From Halonatronomonas sp964558325 (lineage in GTDB: Bacteria > Bacillota > Halanaerobiia > Halanaerobiales > Halarsenatibacteraceae), in contig CAZLCX010000012.1 of NCBI GenBank assembly GCA_964558325.1, positions 1 to 55,865 on the forward strand: a DNA stretch of 55,865 nt, given 5' to 3'. Position numbers and translations under genes: made by a program. Of this stretch, positions 1 through 8,279 are shown piece after piece; the first letter of the stretch is position 1, and every line of letters starts with the position of its first letter. Under the pieces are notes generated by a model. The model searched no databases. It worked only from the letters and a program-made list of their open reading frames with translations, and was not told the origin of the DNA.

Positions 1-1
1 T

Positions 2-103
2 CCTGATATGATTATTGATACAGATATGTTATCATTAGAGGAGTCAGTTAATAAATTAATAAAGATAATTAAGGATAATGACGATATCAACGGAGTTAGC
101 TAG
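2..103 (+). CDS. C-terminal end of an upstream gene, possibly adenylylsulfate (APS) kinase
   Basis: The window opens inside a reading frame that ends with TAG at 101-103. The 33 visible residues read PDMIIDTDMLSLEESVNKLI followed by a lysine/aspartate-rich tail. A 'P-(D/E)-x-(V/I)-(I/V)-(D/N)-T-(D/E)-x-L-(S/T)-x-(E/D)-(E/A)-(S/A)-V' ending is common in APS kinases and related small nucleotide kinases, so CysC is my best guess. A PAPS-dependent sulfotransferase two genes downstream (1935) makes that attractive. Only the tail is visible, with no P-loop, so the identity stays weak. From 104 to 290 I see no gene. Confidence 0.35.
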   Translation, partial: PDMIIDTDMLSLEESVNKLIKIIKDNDDINGVS

Positions 104-290
104 ATTTTTAGGGAAAAGATTAATTGTGGGAGCTGATTTACTGTTGGTATCTGGATTATAAATTTAACAAAAATATCACATTTTTTAAAAAGAATTAATG
201 AAAGATTATGGAATAATAATGTTGAGTGGAGTAATTAAATTGATTGGTCTTTTGGTTTTAGTAATAAAAAATAAATAAAGGAATTAAATT

Positions 291-1907
291 ATGCCTGACC
301 TAAGACAAAAAAAATTTATAAAAGGTGCTTTTACGCTGGGGACAGCTGCTTTGATAGCTAAATTAATGGGATTCGTTTTTAGAATTATTTTGCCTCGATT
401 GATTGGTGGTGAGGGGGTAGGATTATATCAGCTGGCTTATCCAATATATACTACTTTGTTGATGGTCTCTACTTCAGGCATCCCGATTGCCCTGGCAAAG
501 TTGATTTCTGACCGGACAGCTAAAAATCAGGAGTTAAAAGCGTATAGAATATTTAGGGTTTGCTTGTTTTTAAATATAGTGATCGGGCTTTTACTTAGTC
601 TGGTTATGTTTTTTTCAGCAGAATCGGTGATTGAACTTTTTAAATGGGATAACCGAGTCTTTTATTCAGTGATTGCCCTGGTTCCAGCTGTCTTTTTTGT
701 TTCTATTGTGGCTGCTTACCGAGGGTTTTTTCAGGGATTGCAAAATATGTTTCCGACAGCTTTATCCCAGGTAGTGGAACAATTTATCCGAATTGTGACT
801 ATGTTAATTTTAGTTGTAATTCTACTGCCCTATGGGATTGAATATGCAGCTGCTGGTGCCACTTTTGGAGCTACAACAGGTTCTATAGCCGGGCTGCTGG
901 TTTTAATATATATTTATTATCAGAAAAAAGAAGAATTTTGGTCATTGTTACCAGATATTAATTTAGAAAAGCTACATATTAAAAGACATGCAAAAAAAAT
1001 TATTTATCTGGCTGCTCCAGTAACTTTTGGAGCCTTAATTACTCCTTTAATGAGTTTTATTGATGCGGCTATTGTTCCATCACGTTTGCTGGCAGGGGGA
1101 TTTGATAATGTACTGGAGTTATATGGACATTTGTCTGGTATGGCTATGGTATTGGTGCATTTTCCCACTATTATTACTCTTTCTCTGGCCACATCTCTTA
1201 TGCCGGCAATTTCGGAAGCTAAAGCTATTGATGATAAAAATTTAATTCAAGAACGGTTAAAAACTGCCTTAAGAAGTACCATTATAATAGCTTTGCCGGC
1301 GGCAGTGGGTCTTTATCAACTTGCAGAACCTTTGAGCACAGTTTTATTTGATAGCCCACAGGCAGCAGTACCACTTCAGGTGATGGCCTGGAGTGTGCTT
1401 TTTATTGCTCTAAAACAGGTTTCTGCCGCCACTTTACAGGGAATGGGCCATGTTTTTATTCCTGCTCGTAATTTATTGGCCGGTGCCCTAATCAATGCTA
1501 TACTTAATTTTAGCCTGACAGGTTATTTAGGTATCAGAGGTGCTGCTCTGGGGACTCTGGCTGGGTTTGTTCTGACTTCGTGTTTGAATTTATTTAATAC
1601 CTATCAGAAAACAGATGCAGACCTTAAGGGCTGGGGCAAGCTATTTTTAAGACCGCTGCTCGGTGTCTTAATAATGGTATTAATAATTGAATTCTCTTTA
1701 ATGCCCTTAGAGATAATTTTTGATTTACTCTGGGCAGGCTATGGCTATTATTTGGCTGTTTTTATGATAGTTTTTATAGCTATGTTTGTTTATTTTGGAA
1801 TGCTCTTATTATTAGGTGAGATAAGATATAGTGATTTGATTTTAGTACCCCGTCTTGGACAGCCATTGGCTGATTGGTTGTTAGATCATGGTTTTATAAA
1901 AAAATAG
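291..1907 (+). CDS. Polysaccharide/lipid flippase of the MOP superfamily (SpoVB/MurJ-like)
   Basis: A 538-residue polytopic membrane protein with about 14 hydrophobic segments over its whole length. The N-terminus (FIKGAFTLGTAALIAKLMGF, then R-I-I-L-P-R-L-I-G-G-E-G-V-G-L-Y-Q) is typical of the stage V sporulation protein B / polysaccharide biosynthesis (Wzx, MurJ) group. These proteins flip undecaprenyl-linked sugar intermediates across the membrane; in sporulating Firmicutes they act in cortex peptidoglycan synthesis. Length fits the family (about 500-550). ATG at 291 follows AAAGGA with an 8-nt spacing. The sulfotransferase starts 28 bp after the stop, so the pair is probably co-transcribed and the flippase may export a surface glycan that becomes sulfated. 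That link is inference; a sporulation role is equally possible. Confidence 0.85.
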   Translation: MPDLRQKKFIKGAFTLGTAALIAKLMGFVFRIILPRLIGGEGVGLYQLAYPIYTTLLMVSTSGIPIALAKLISDRTAKNQELKAYRIFRVCLFLNIVIGLLLSLVMFFSAESVIELFKWDNRVFYSVIALVPAVFFVSIVAAYRGFFQGLQNMFPTALSQVVEQFIRIVTMLILVVILLPYGIEYAAAGATFGATTGSIAGLLVLIYIYYQKKEEFWSLLPDINLEKLHIKRHAKKIIYLAAPVTFGALITPLMSFIDAAIVPSRLLAGGFDNVLELYGHLSGMAMVLVHFPTIITLSLATSLMPAISEAKAIDDKNLIQERLKTALRSTIIIALPAAVGLYQLAEPLSTVLFDSPQAAVPLQVMAWSVLFIALKQVSAATLQGMGHVFIPARNLLAGALINAILNFSLTGYLGIRGAALGTLAGFVLTSCLNLFNTYQKTDADLKGWGKLFLRPLLGVLIMVLIIEFSLMPLEIIFDLLWAGYGYYLAVFMIVFIAMFVYFGMLLLLGEIRYSDLILVPRLGQPLADWLLDHGFIKK

Positions 1908-1934
1908 AATTGTTCAATGAAATAAGGTGTTGCT

Positions 1935-2969
1935 ATGTTAAAACTAAATCAGAGATTTCCTTATTATCTAAAAAAAATTTTAAATAAAGTTCATTATCAT
2001 CGCCAGAGTCAAAAAAATGACATTTTTATTTTTTCAACTTTCCGCAGTGGTTCAACCTGGCTGGCTGAGACTATTAAGAGTCATCCTGGAATCAAATTTC
2101 CTATTGCCCCTGATAAAATTGAGTTTCTAGAAAATATTGATCCCTATTTTAAAGAAATAAAGGCACGTCCTTATTATATTGATTTAAGTCCAGATGAAAA
2201 AGAAAGATTAAAGAAATATGTAAAACTGGCTTCAGCTGGGGAAATAGTTTTTGGACGCCGTTATGTTGATCTTTTTGCCAGGCATCATAGCTTTTTAACT
2301 GATAGATCGGTATTTAGGTTGTTGCGGTCTAATTTTATGGTTCAGTGGTATCTGGAGAATTTTGATTTAGATATGATATTTTTATTCCGTCACCCTATAG
2401 CAGCCAGTCTTTCCAGGCATCGTGCCTGGAAAGAATCAACTAATCCTGATTTCTGGAGTCCTAAAACAGATTATCTTTTGCATTCTGAATATTTTAAAAA
2501 TAATTATTTAACTCCGGAAATAAAAGAGTTTATTACAGCTATTAATAAATATGGATCGATGAATGAACAATTTGTTTTATCCTGGTGCCTGGAAAATTTG
2601 CCTTTGATTGAACAAATAAAAAATAATCAGTCTGAATTTATTCATCTTTTAACCTATGAAGATCTTTTAATAAATCCAGACCAGGTTATTACTTATTTAT
2701 CTCAACAACTTGATTTGATCCATAAAGATAAATTATTACAGAGCCTGGAAATTCCGTCCAGTACCACCCGTTATAGTGACAAAAAGACTAGAAAGAAATT
2801 TGATGAACATCAATACAACCAGGAATATTTATTAAAAAAATGGCGAAAGAAGATCTCTGCTGAAGAAACTGAAAAATTAATGTCTATAGTTGAATTTTTT
2901 GATATCAATATTTATAATAGTAAAAGTTTTATGCCCCAGGACAAATATTTAATCAAGTTATCTGATTGA
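1935..2969 (+). CDS. Sulfotransferase family protein
   Basis: A 344-residue soluble protein. Near residues 32-50 lies the 5'-phosphosulfate loop (FSTFRSGSTWLAETIKSHPG, a P-loop-like R-S-G-S-T motif). Further on, RHPIAASLSRHR fits the 3'-phosphate loop of PAPS-dependent sulfotransferases. The fold transfers sulfate from PAPS to a hydroxyl or amine, usually of a glycan, lipid or small molecule; the acceptor cannot be told from sequence. It follows the flippase gene by 28 bp on the same strand. Sulfotransferases are not common in anaerobic Firmicutes, and the possible APS-kinase tail at the window start suggests a local PAPS-to-glycan route. A run of Lys/Arg near the C-terminus (KKTRKKFDE) is unremarkable. 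Confidence 0.8.
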   Translation: MLKLNQRFPYYLKKILNKVHYHRQSQKNDIFIFSTFRSGSTWLAETIKSHPGIKFPIAPDKIEFLENIDPYFKEIKARPYYIDLSPDEKERLKKYVKLASAGEIVFGRRYVDLFARHHSFLTDRSVFRLLRSNFMVQWYLENFDLDMIFLFRHPIAASLSRHRAWKESTNPDFWSPKTDYLLHSEYFKNNYLTPEIKEFITAINKYGSMNEQFVLSWCLENLPLIEQIKNNQSEFIHLLTYEDLLINPDQVITYLSQQLDLIHKDKLLQSLEIPSSTTRYSDKKTRKKFDEHQYNQEYLLKKWRKKISAEETEKLMSIVEFFDINIYNSKSFMPQDKYLIKLSD

Positions 2970-2974
2970 ATTAT

Positions 2975-3004
2975 TTGGTATCTATCTCTAAATTGTGGTA
3001 TAAT
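2975..3004 (+). promoter_or_regulatory. Candidate sigma-A-type promoter for the chemoreceptor gene
   Basis: TTGGTA (2975-2980), 18-bp spacer, perfect TATAAT (2999-3004). It lies about 54 bp upstream of the ATG at 3058, in the gap after the sulfotransferase stop, and would start a transcript separate from the flippase-sulfotransferase pair. Confidence 0.5.
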
Positions 3005-3057
3005 CAATTTTGGCTATTTATTACATAGATCTTTTATTATTCTAATGGAGGTATTTG

Positions 3058-5043
3058 ATGTTCAAAAGTATTAAGACCAGATTAGTTGTTTTTGTTGGCT
3101 TGCTTATTTTATTGTTGATTGCTGGAAGTTCTTTTTATTCCTATCGTCAGTCTAGAGATATTTTAGATGAGACCTTAAGATCTGAGGCTTTAAATAGTGC
3201 CAGAAGATCTGTTGAAACTATAGATTTATGGGCTGAAGAAAAGGGAAAGATTATTCAGAATTTATCTTACCTAGATAGTATTCAGAGTATGGACTGGGAG
3301 AGGCAGTATGATGATCTGTTGGAGATGGCTCAGGATGATGATCAGATTGAATCTTTATTTATTGTTGAGCCTGATGGAACAATGCGGGATACCAACCAAT
3401 TTGAGACTGATGTCAGTGAACAGTCTTACTTTCAATCAGTTACTGCTGATCAAGAACAGGTTTTCTCTGAACCTACTGAGAGTTTTGAAACAGGCAGACC
3501 GATTACTATTATAGCCAGCCCGATTTTTGATGATGGTGAGTTTGTCGGGATTGTCGGTGGAGTTGTTGCCCTTGATATTCTCCGGGATCTGACTGCAGAT
3601 ATGGATATTGGCGGCCATGGTTATGGGATGATTGTTGATCAGAATCAAAATATAATTGCCCATCCTGAATCAGAATATCTCGGTAACCAGGATATTTATA
3701 ATCAGCTTGGAGATGATTTTTATAATCTTGTTGAAGAAAGCTCACAGGAATTAGAGGGGTATGGTACATATCAGGCCGAGAATGAAGACTGGGACCTGGC
3801 CTATGCAACTGTAGATAATACTGATTGGACTGTAATGCTGACAGCCAGCCAGTCAAATCTCTTAGCTCCCCTGGATATTATAAAAAATAGTAATTTAGTG
3901 ACTGGCTTAATTGCAGTTCTTTTAGGAATTATTTTAAGTTATCTGATTGCCAGGATGATTGTTAATCCAATTATTTCTGTGAATAATCTGGCCCAGAAGA
4001 TTGCCGGAGGTAATTTAACAGAACGGGTCGATATCTCAAACTTTAATGTCCAAAAAGAAGATGAAATCGGCCAATTATTAGTTGCCATTAATAGGATGGT
4101 TGAGAATCTTCAGGATACTGTCAGGCCTGTACAGAAGGCTGCTGAAAACTTATCTTCAACCAGTAAAGGCCAGGCTGAAGCCGGAGCCCAGGTTGAAAAA
4201 TCAGCTGAAGAGGTTGCCACAGCTATTCAGAATGTGGCTTCAGGTGCCGAGGAGCAGTCGGCTCAAATTGATGAGATGGAGACAATCTTTAAAGATCTCT
4301 CTCAACAGATTGGCAGAACAGGTGAAATGGCAGAGGAGATGTCTGCTAAGGCAGATAATGTAGTGGGAAATGTTGAAACTGGCAGCAGGTCTGTCGATAA
4401 CTCAGTTGAATCAGTTAATGAGGTCAAGGCAGATGCCGGGGAAGTCGCTGAAATAATTAATGATTTAGGAGAAACAAGTAATGAAATAGGCGATATAATT
4501 GAAATCATAAGTAATATAGCCAGTCAGACTAATCTGCTTGCTCTAAATGCAGCCATTGAAGCGGCCAGAGCCGGTGAGGCTGGTCGAGGTTTTAGTGTTG
4601 TTGCTGAAGAGATTCGCCAGCTTGCTGAAGAATCGGCATCAGCCACTGAAAAGATTAATAATTTGATCGTTGAGATTCAGGAAAATGCCGAGAAGGCAAA
4701 TACTAAAATGGATGCCAGTGTTGGGACTGTAGAATCCAGTGTTAAGGCAATCAAGGAGACTGGAGATGTCTTTAACGATATTAAAAAGGCGGTTTTTGAA
4801 CTGGATGAGTTAATAACAAGGGTTACAGAAGAAGCTAGAGATATGGATCAAAATAGTATTCAGCTAGAAGCTGCTGTTGAGGATATTTCCAAGGTCAGCG
4901 AGGAGGCTGCCAGCAATGCTGAAGAGGTTGCAGCATCCAGTGAGGAACAGATTGCATCAACTGAAGAGATCATTTCCTTTGCTGAAGAACTCTCCAGAAT
5001 GTCGGAGGAGTTAGAGGAAACTATCCAAAGATTTGATATCTAA
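3058..5043 (+). CDS. Methyl-accepting chemotaxis protein with dCache sensor
   Basis: About 661 residues. TM1 (about 8-28), a periplasmic dCache-type sensor (about 35-270, with a P-D-G-T...D-x-S-E-Q-S-Y-F pattern), TM2 (about 280-300), HAMP (about 302-355) and a cytoplasmic signalling helix bundle. The hairpin tip (NLLALNAAIEAARAGEAGRG) is the near-invariant CheA/CheW-binding region, and Glu/Gln-rich heptads flank it. The ligand is unknown; many dCache sensors bind amino acids or organic acids. GGAGG at 3047-3051 sits 6 nt before ATG 3058, which suits that start better than the TTG three bases upstream. It probably feeds a CheA system encoded elsewhere. A hairpin terminator follows. Confidence 0.93.
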   Translation: MFKSIKTRLVVFVGLLILLLIAGSSFYSYRQSRDILDETLRSEALNSARRSVETIDLWAEEKGKIIQNLSYLDSIQSMDWERQYDDLLEMAQDDDQIESLFIVEPDGTMRDTNQFETDVSEQSYFQSVTADQEQVFSEPTESFETGRPITIIASPIFDDGEFVGIVGGVVALDILRDLTADMDIGGHGYGMIVDQNQNIIAHPESEYLGNQDIYNQLGDDFYNLVEESSQELEGYGTYQAENEDWDLAYATVDNTDWTVMLTASQSNLLAPLDIIKNSNLVTGLIAVLLGIILSYLIARMIVNPIISVNNLAQKIAGGNLTERVDISNFNVQKEDEIGQLLVAINRMVENLQDTVRPVQKAAENLSSTSKGQAEAGAQVEKSAEEVATAIQNVASGAEEQSAQIDEMETIFKDLSQQIGRTGEMAEEMSAKADNVVGNVETGSRSVDNSVESVNEVKADAGEVAEIINDLGETSNEIGDIIEIISNIASQTNLLALNAAIEAARAGEAGRGFSVVAEEIRQLAEESASATEKINNLIVEIQENAEKANTKMDASVGTVESSVKAIKETGDVFNDIKKAVFELDELITRVTEEARDMDQNSIQLEAAVEDISKVSEEAASNAEEVAASSEEQIASTEEIISFAEELSRMSEELEETIQRFDI

Positions 5044-5074
5044 AACTTGATAAAAGGTGCGATTTTAATTGTGG

Positions 5075-5106
5075 TCCCTCAGGTGATTTTCCTGGGGGAT
5101 TTACTA
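5075..5106 (+). terminator. Probable intrinsic terminator after the chemoreceptor gene
   Basis: A 9-bp stem (TCCCTCAGG / CCTGGGGGA, one G-T pair) with a 7-nt loop, 31 bp after the stop codon. The downstream tract is only moderately T-rich, so efficiency is uncertain. Confidence 0.5.
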
Positions 5107-5209
5107 TTTAAACCAAAATTTATTATTCAGGGTTATACTGGTGTTAGCTTGAGTATTTTGAAGATAAAATTACTTAATAGGTTGTAATAGCATTTGAAAC
5201 TGATTAAAC

Positions 5210-5231
5210 TTATCGTATTATTTTACGATAA
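5210..5231. repeat. Short perfect inverted repeat in the gap between chemoreceptor gene and fragment
   Basis: TTATCGTA and TACGATAA form a perfect 8-bp inverted repeat around a 6-nt T-rich loop. It lies between the intact chemoreceptor gene and the chemoreceptor fragment. It could be an operator or a weak hairpin; no T-tract follows, so it is not a typical terminator. Confidence 0.35.
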
Positions 5232-5272
5232 TAATTAGTAGATAATAAAAAAATAGAAGATAAAAATTAAAA

Positions 5273-5559
5273 TATATTATCAGTCATTCAAGGTGATTCA
5301 GGAAGCTGTTAATTCTCTTGAGGATTTAATTAATAATTTAGATAAATCAGCAGAACAGATTAGTGAAAATAGTTCAATGGTGAATAGGTCTATTCAGGAG
5401 ATAGGTTCAGTCAGCGAACAATCGGCTGCTAATGCTGAAGAAGTTGTGGCTTAGACAGAAGAGCAGGCATCTTCAACTCAGGAAATTGTTCATGCATCAG
5501 AAGACTTAGCTGAAATGGCTGAAAAATTATCAAGTACTGTGGATAAATTTAAGATTTAA
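5273..5559 (+). pseudogene. C-terminal remnant of a methyl-accepting chemotaxis protein with an in-frame stop
   Basis: Translated from about 5273, the frame gives the last ~90 residues of a chemoreceptor cytoplasmic domain: alternating helical heptads, S-V-S-E-Q-S-A-A-N-A-E-E-V-V-A, then an in-frame TAG at 5452-5454, then T-E-E-Q-A-S-S-T-Q-E-I and a natural TAA at 5557-5559. The pattern parallels the C-terminus of the receptor at 3058-5043 (S-E-E-A-A-S-N-A-E-E-V-A-A-S-S-E-E-Q-I-A-S-T-E-E-I). No start, sensor or membrane segment is left. It is best read as the tail of a second, tandem receptor lost by deletion and then decaying. Confidence 0.85.
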
Positions 5560-5599
5560 ATGTTTATTCAATTATGTTCACCAGCGGAGGAATTTAGAT

Positions 5600-8119
5600 A
5601 TGGAGCCTAAGTCATTAAAATTTAAATTTATGGTCTATGTCGGTCTTCTGGTGGTCATCCTGGCCCTGGGGCTCGGCGTTAGTTCATATCTGAATACTTC
5701 CTCTGCAATCAAGGAGGAGATCGAAACCAGGCTGCCATCTAAAGCTGAGGATATCAGTATGGTGGTCAGGTCTCGTCTTGATATAATTACAGCTGAGCTG
5801 GAGGCTGTCGCCAGCAGGTCGGAAATTAAATCAATGGACTGGGAGCAGATTAAGCCAGTTCTGGCTGAGGAGAAGGCCCGAACCGACTATGCAACTATTG
5901 CCCTGGTGGAACCTGACGGAACCACCCGCTATCCTGATAATGATAGCCTGTATTTAGGCGATAGAGATTATGTGCAGGAAGCCTTTGCTGGCAATTCAAA
6001 TATCTCTGATATATTGATCAGCAGAGTTACTGAGGAGCCAGTTGTTATGGCGGCAGTTCCAGTAACTGAAGATGATGAAGTTATTGGAGTCTTAATTGCC
6101 CGGCTGCTTGCAGATGACATAATTAATATCATAGCTGATATTGAGATTGGCGAGTCTGGTTTTGCCTATATGATCAATGATGCAGGAACTGTTGTGGCCC
6201 ATAGGAATATTGACTTTGTTATGGAACAGTTTAATCCGATTGCAGTAGCAGAAAATGAAAATAACTTTAGGCAGCTGGCTGATATTAGCGGATTTAAGCA
6301 ACAGGCCGATAATAATGGAGCTGAAAGATTGGCGGAAGATTTTACTGCCATGATCAATAACCAGAGTGGTTTTAGGCGTTATAATTCACTGGAGGGCAAG
6401 GATTCTTATTTAGGTTATAACCAGGTGCCTGGAACTAACTGGATGGTGGCAGTTAGTATTCCTGTTGATCAGGTTTTGAGTAATCTCTATTCGACTCGGA
6501 ACTCGATTTTCTTAATTACTATCCCAATCTTTATTATTACATTACTGATTATGTTTATTGAAGCAAACTCTTTAACAGCGCCACTAAATAGCCTTTCCCA
6601 GGTTATTAAGAAAATGTCTAAGTTTGATTTGAATTACCGTCAGTCTGATAACCATTCTCCGGCTAATCTTCGAATTAATTTTGATCAAAAAGAAATTTTG
6701 AGGGAAACGAAATTGATTGACTGCAATATTACAGAGATTGTTGATATTAAAAACAGTTTCGCTGAACTGGTGCAGGAGATTGATTACAGCTATAAACAGT
6801 TAGAATCCTATAATGAAGAAATAACCAGCCTGAATGAGAAGCTCAGTTATTTAGCAGAACATGATCCCCTGACTGAACTGCCAAATCGGAGAAAGTTTAA
6901 AGAGGTCTTAAACCAGGAATTAGAGCAGGGTTACCCAGGAGCGGTTCTTCTTTTTGATCTCGATAATTTTAAAGAGATTAATGATACTAAAGGTCATGTC
7001 TTTGGTGATAAGGTCTTAAAAAAGGTCGGGAGTAAGCTGGCTGATCTTAAAAGTGAGAATTTATTTGTTTCCAGGTATGGTGGAGATGAGTTCTTACTGC
7101 TGGTCCGCTCGAGTAATAAATCCAGAGTTGAAAGCTATATTGAGCAGATTAGAGAGGCGATAGATCAGATTCTTATAATAGATGACAATAATATTCATCT
7201 TGATTTTAGTTTGGGTGTGGCTTTTTATCCTGATGATGCCAGTAATGTAGACCAATTGATCACCTATGCAGATACAGCTATGTATCAGACCAAAGAAAGT
7301 CAGAAAGGGGATAGTCTTTTCTTTCAGAACTATATGAAAACAGAGCTGGAAACTAAAAATGATATAAAAGAAATACTGCGTCATGCTCTTAAAGAAGAGG
7401 GGTTTGAGTTAGTTTACCAGCCGGAAGTAGATATAAATTCTGGTCAGGCCAGTGTCTTTGAAGCCCTGCTCCGGTTGAAAAATCATGATATTTCTCCTGG
7501 GGTATTTATTCCAGTTGCTGAAGAGAGCAATCTTATCATTGAGATTGGCCGCTGGGTGACTGAGGAGGCAATCAGGCAGTTAGTTAAATGGCGTCAGCAG
7601 GGTTTGGAGCTAAAACCAGTGGCAATTAATTTTTCTGTTAATCAGCTTAAGGATAAGGGTTATCTTGATTTTCTGCAAAAACAATTGCAGGATCATGATT
7701 TAAGACCGGAATTAATTGAAATTGAGATAACAGAAAGTATCCTTCTGGAGAATAATAAAGAAACAATTAGATTTCTTAACAGGTTGAAGGATGCCGGAGT
7801 TAAGTTGGTACTGGATGATTTTGGTACCGGTTATTCATCTATCAGCTATCTATCTTATATACCGGTAGATAAAATAAAGCTTGACCGTTCTTTGATTGAT
7901 CGGTATTTGCAGTTTGATAATTTGCAGAGTTTAAAGAAATTGATTGCTTTCTTTAGAAGTATGGATTTACAGGTTGTTACAGAGGGTATTGAGGAAAAAG
8001 AAGAATATCTGCTGTTAAGTAATTGTGCCTGCAATTTAGTCCAGGGCTATTTTTTCAGCAAACCGCTTGAAGTCTCTAAACTTGAACAGGTTTATACTAA
8101 AAACTATATCGAAAAATAG
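5600..8119 (+). CDS. Membrane dCache-GGDEF-EAL protein (diguanylate cyclase/phosphodiesterase)
   Basis: 839 residues. TM1 (about 12-32), dCache-like extracellular sensor (about 35-290), TM2 (about 303-325), linker, GGDEF domain (about 425-575) with an intact R-Y-G-G-D-E-F at about residue 491, and EAL domain (about 595-835). The EAL domain keeps the catalytic set: E-A-L-L-R, N-F-S-V-N, E-I-E-I-T-E, DDFGTGYSS, K-L-D-R, T-E-G-I-E and Q-G-Y-F-F. Both synthesis and hydrolysis of c-di-GMP are therefore possible; in such hybrids one activity often dominates. No clear RxxD inhibitory site is visible upstream of GGDEF. Its sensor half resembles that of the receptor at 3058. GGAGG at 5586-5590 supports ATG 5600. 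Confidence 0.92.
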   Translation: MEPKSLKFKFMVYVGLLVVILALGLGVSSYLNTSSAIKEEIETRLPSKAEDISMVVRSRLDIITAELEAVASRSEIKSMDWEQIKPVLAEEKARTDYATIALVEPDGTTRYPDNDSLYLGDRDYVQEAFAGNSNISDILISRVTEEPVVMAAVPVTEDDEVIGVLIARLLADDIINIIADIEIGESGFAYMINDAGTVVAHRNIDFVMEQFNPIAVAENENNFRQLADISGFKQQADNNGAERLAEDFTAMINNQSGFRRYNSLEGKDSYLGYNQVPGTNWMVAVSIPVDQVLSNLYSTRNSIFLITIPIFIITLLIMFIEANSLTAPLNSLSQVIKKMSKFDLNYRQSDNHSPANLRINFDQKEILRETKLIDCNITEIVDIKNSFAELVQEIDYSYKQLESYNEEITSLNEKLSYLAEHDPLTELPNRRKFKEVLNQELEQGYPGAVLLFDLDNFKEINDTKGHVFGDKVLKKVGSKLADLKSENLFVSRYGGDEFLLLVRSSNKSRVESYIEQIREAIDQILIIDDNNIHLDFSLGVAFYPDDASNVDQLITYADTAMYQTKESQKGDSLFFQNYMKTELETKNDIKEILRHALKEEGFELVYQPEVDINSGQASVFEALLRLKNHDISPGVFIPVAEESNLIIEIGRWVTEEAIRQLVKWRQQGLELKPVAINFSVNQLKDKGYLDFLQKQLQDHDLRPELIEIEITESILLENNKETIRFLNRLKDAGVKLVLDDFGTGYSSISYLSYIPVDKIKLDRSLIDRYLQFDNLQSLKKLIAFFRSMDLQVVTEGIEEKEEYLLLSNCACNLVQGYFFSKPLEVSKLEQVYTKNYIEK

Positions 8120-8279
8120 TATAAGTTATTTTGGCTTCTCAAATTTATTGAAAGCAGGATTATTTATTGGTGATTATATTTCAATTTTATTCTTTTTAAT
8201 GCAGGAATAAATTTATTTATCGAGAAGAATAACTATTAAGAAAGTTTAATTAGTTTATTTATCTGAGGGGGATATAATC

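Noticed and set aside
5044..5600. CRISPR-like or direct repeat array
   Set aside because: I looked for regularly spaced repeats here and elsewhere in the window and saw none; similarity is due to chemoreceptor heptads.
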